A stretch of 64,000 nt of DNA from Megalonaias nervosa (lineage: Eukaryota; Mollusca; Bivalvia; Unionida; Unionidae): assembly GCA_016617855.1 (NCBI GenBank), contig JAECUM010000853.1, forward strand, positions 36,967-100,966. Direction: 5' to 3'. Both the position numbers and the translations under genes were made by a program. The notes under the pieces are model-generated. The model ran no database searches and was not told the origin of the DNA. It was given only the letters and a program-made list of their open reading frames with translations. Position 1 is the first letter of the stretch. Every line of letters begins with the position of its first letter. Below, piece by piece: positions 61,801-64,000 of this stretch.

Positions 61801-62039
61801 CCAGAACCAGGGCGTGCAGCGCCCCGACGTCGATTACACTCAAGACAGGTCAGCATCACATTACCACGTGTATGACCAAGATCACTATTAATTCTGTCTA
61901 CGGTAAATTGTCTTGGATTATTATTCGAATATTGCCACAACATATTACAGTTGCAACTTGCGCAATTATTATTCTGTAGTTGTTTTAGTTTTATAATAAA
62001 TTCAACATTAATATCAAAATCACGATTATTTTTTTTTTG
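61725..62039 (-). CDS. HNH-type zinc nuclease module, separate frame after the helicase
   Basis: An open frame directly downstream of the polymerase-helicase gene on the same strand, with no ATG before residues NNNCASCNCNM. It has a CxxC pair, then FTVDRINSDLGHTRGNVML and CLECNRR: a second CxxC, the Asp-Arg pair and the H-x3-N core of HNH endonucleases. It is offset by one base from the helicase frame, and the crossing point is the run of ten A (62029-62038) in which the helicase ends. It is either the displaced C-terminal domain of that protein or a product made by slippage. It overlaps the integrase end antisense. Confidence 0.72.
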   Translation of the reverse strand, partial: QKKNNRDFDINVEFIIKLKQLQNNNCASCNCNMLWQYSNNNPRQFTVDRINSDLGHTRGNVMLTCLECNRRRGAARPGSGYVIVCGGNCVSSGITCNCSRTNPR

Positions 62040-64000
62040 TCACACTGCTTATAACCAGATAGTTTTTTCTTATTACGTCATCATTAACAGTCTGATTATT
62101 ATTTTCTATGAAATTAATAATAACCCTATGTAGTTGAGATATTCTTCTGACTCTAGAAACTGCGAGATAGACTAAATTCGACCATTCGATCCGATCATCT
62201 ATAATCCAGATATTTGTATCAGAAATAGTTAACCCCTGTGAAGAATGGATTGTTATAGCATATCCTAATATCCACGGTGATTTATTCATATTCAGCGCAT
62301 TCTCAACGACATTAATATCTACTAAAACAATATCATTCAAGACAAGATTCTGTACTCGGACACTTTCAGTATCTCCACCAGGAATTTCAACATCAATATT
62401 CTGTCGTCGAGTATCTGCTGGGCGATAACACAAAGGTACTGGTTGATCTGAAAACTTTTCTTTATGTAACAGAAATAATTTATTCTGTAGTTCATTACGA
62501 ACTATCTTTCTACTTGCAACTATTAAATCAGTGGGATTCCATAAATTTAGAAAATCACTCATAGAAGTATCTGGAATTACTCCGCGCATTATTTCACATT
62601 GTACTCTGTCTGGTTGTAGTCTGATTAGTCTTTTAAATTCCTTCAGCGGTTCATCAATAGCTCTATGATCATCATTTATTTCTTCATAATAATCTACATT
62701 ATTCTTCAGCCATTCATGTGGAGACTGTCCAACAAAGGGTGGTGGTTGACCATGATCACCGCACATTATCACAGCAGTATTTTTCGTCAATAACCATTCA
62801 ATAAATGTTTTTAATATTTCTAACGGCACCGTGCATATCTCGTCCCATATAATATATTTAGGTATATATTTTTCACCCATTCTCTCAGGAGTCCATGTGT
62901 CTACACACCATCTAAAGAAACTATGATATGTACACGATTTTACTCCTCGCTCTTTTATTTCTCTGGCTAATTTATGTGTCGGTGTCAAAACAATTATATC
63001 CGAATTATTATTCATGAATAATTTAATCACACGAGTTGTTTTACCTGACCCTCCACACCCATTAAGATAAACAGTTTTATATCTAGCCACAGGATCATAT
63101 ACAGATGGTGCTGATGATTTTGATAGTTTATTATTTTTGTGATATATTTCCTTAATTTCAACGTCGGCAGATTCAGAATAACTAAGTATATTTTCTTGTT
63201 TTATTCTCCATGACCCCCATTCACCATTACCAAGTAGTGGTTTTATTAAATCCGTATATTTTTTATTTATGTAGAACGAATCCGTTGCGACTCTGACAGC
63301 ATCACGAGGAAATTTATTTATCATAGACAGTAGATTTATAGAAACATATGCCAACATAGATGATCTTAAATGAGTAAACTGCGGTGAGTCACCATCAAGA
63401 TAACTCACAATTGTACCTAGTTTGGTTCCGTCTGACAAATAAGCATTACTCCGATTTATAAATATATTTTTTTCTGTTGTATCAGTAATTATAAAATCGA
63501 GTTCAGCATCGTCCATAATTAATCTTGTACAGTATCTTTTATGATCATAGGCTCCTCCTTGAGTAAATTTACCAATTATCTTTCTACCAAGATCTTTTGC
63601 AAGTTTTTCATCGTGCTCGTCTCTGCATTTACGTATATAATTAGTAATTTTAATAATGTCATCTTCATTAAGATTAGGGAATTCTTTCCTGACATCATTA
63701 ATATTAAATCTATTTGGTTCTGGTAACCAAATTTGTTTCTGTGGACTATATGATATAATCGCCTCACTCACCTGTAAAGATATTAAAATTCCAACATCAA
63801 GCATATATCGCAATAGTACTATTGGAACCCAACATCGCTCTGAAAAATGTCTTCCAAACCAAATATAAGTAATCGGATGGAGCTTTTCTGCAAATTCGAA
63901 TGATTCTACATGAGCAAATCCTGTTAAATCAAAATCTGGTAAATGTCCGTTTATTGCAACCCTGGTCATTTCGTGTGATGGATGTCCGAATCTCTTAAAG
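62026..64000 (-). CDS. Family-B-like DNA polymerase (C-terminal part) fused to SF1 helicase, partial
   Basis: The frame is open to the window edge, so the true start lies beyond 64000. The first ~290 codons seen are polymerase: MTRVAINGHLPD, LGRKIIGKFTQGG, then SPQFTHLRSSMLAYV and the motif C region VRVATDSFYI (about 63271-63300). After a short linker come all SF1 helicase motifs in order: Walker A GCGGSGKT (about 63036-63060), IIWDE (motif II), MCGDHGQPPP (motif III), YAITIHSSQGLT (motif V) and YLAVSRV (motif VI), resembling Pif1/RecD-like enzymes. It ends SVTKKK-TAA inside an A10 run. Its role should be replication of the element with built-in strand unwinding. I know related fused proteins from fungal and invertebrate genomes. 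Motif C has Ala where the first catalytic Asp is usual. Confidence 0.87.
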   Translation of the reverse strand, partial: FKRFGHPSHEMTRVAINGHLPDFDLTGFAHVESFEFAEKLHPITYIWFGRHFSERCWVPIVLLRYMLDVGILISLQVSEAIISYSPQKQIWLPEPNRFNINDVRKEFPNLNEDDIIKITNYIRKCRDEHDEKLAKDLGRKIIGKFTQGGAYDHKRYCTRLIMDDAELDFIITDTTEKNIFINRSNAYLSDGTKLGTIVSYLDGDSPQFTHLRSSMLAYVSINLLSMINKFPRDAVRVATDSFYINKKYTDLIKPLLGNGEWGSWRIKQENILSYSESADVEIKEIYHKNNKLSKSSAPSVYDPVARYKTVYLNGCGGSGKTTRVIKLFMNNNSDIIVLTPTHKLAREIKERGVKSCTYHSFFRWCVDTWTPERMGEKYIPKYIIWDEICTVPLEILKTFIEWLLTKNTAVIMCGDHGQPPPFVGQSPHEWLKNNVDYYEEINDDHRAIDEPLKEFKRLIRLQPDRVQCEIMRGVIPDTSMSDFLNLWNPTDLIVASRKIVRNELQNKLFLLHKEKFSDQPVPLCYRPADTRRQNIDVEIPGGDTESVRVQNLVLNDIVLVDINVVENALNMNKSPWILGYAITIHSSQGLTISDTNIWIIDDRIEWSNLVYLAVSRVRRISQLHRVIINFIENNNQTVNDDVIRKNYLVISSVTKKK

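Overview
The window is AT-rich metazoan genomic DNA. It has spliced genes with GT-AG introns, tRNA-derived SINEs, long (CATA)n, (CA)n and (CT)n microsatellites, a satellite array and integrated Polinton/adintovirus-type DNA. A marine invertebrate fits, and the look of the SINEs favours a mollusc (bivalve-like), but no species-level marker is present.

Left third, 1-21 kb: one host gene on the minus strand can be assembled from eight exons (21035 down to 1412) with matching splice sites and phases. It encodes a secreted or membrane-anchored zona pellucida (ZP) domain protein of 318 residues. It has a signal peptide, a ZP-N half with four cysteines, a ZP-C half with six cysteines, an REKR furin-type cleavage site and a short hydrophobic C-terminus. 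Its introns hold three copies each of two tRNA-derived SINE families, a decayed retrotransposon with reverse transcriptase/RNase H (5.6-6.5 kb), a 27-bp minisatellite (10.9-11.8 kb) and several microsatellites.

Middle, 21-29.8 kb: mostly featureless AT-rich DNA. It contains a ~60-bp tandem repeat (25.6-26.1 kb) and a stop-riddled fragment (28.2-28.9 kb) that looks like the N-terminal part of the same polymerase family as the intact gene at the right edge.

29.8-55.7 kb: one head-to-tail satellite array of about 26 kb with a monomer of about 155 bp. Each monomer has a roughly 50-bp unique core plus ~105 bp built from ~10-bp modules carrying CCGGTT. The short ORFs in it are by-products of the repeat, not genes.

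Right end, 55.7-64 kb: a three-copy palindromic repeat and AT-rich DNA, then an integrated viral-type element from about 59.3 kb that runs off the window. Its genes are an A32/FtsK-type packaging ATPase (-), a zinc-ribbon plus parvovirus-type phospholipase A2 protein (+), a retroviral-type DDE integrase (+), and a family-B-like DNA polymerase fused to an SF1 helicase (-) followed by an HNH-type zinc nuclease module in another frame. Replication (polymerase-helicase-HNH), integration, packaging and membrane penetration (PLA2) are therefore represented. No capsid or protease gene is seen inside the window. Two apparent single-base frame breaks suggest either an ageing copy or homopolymer sequencing errors.
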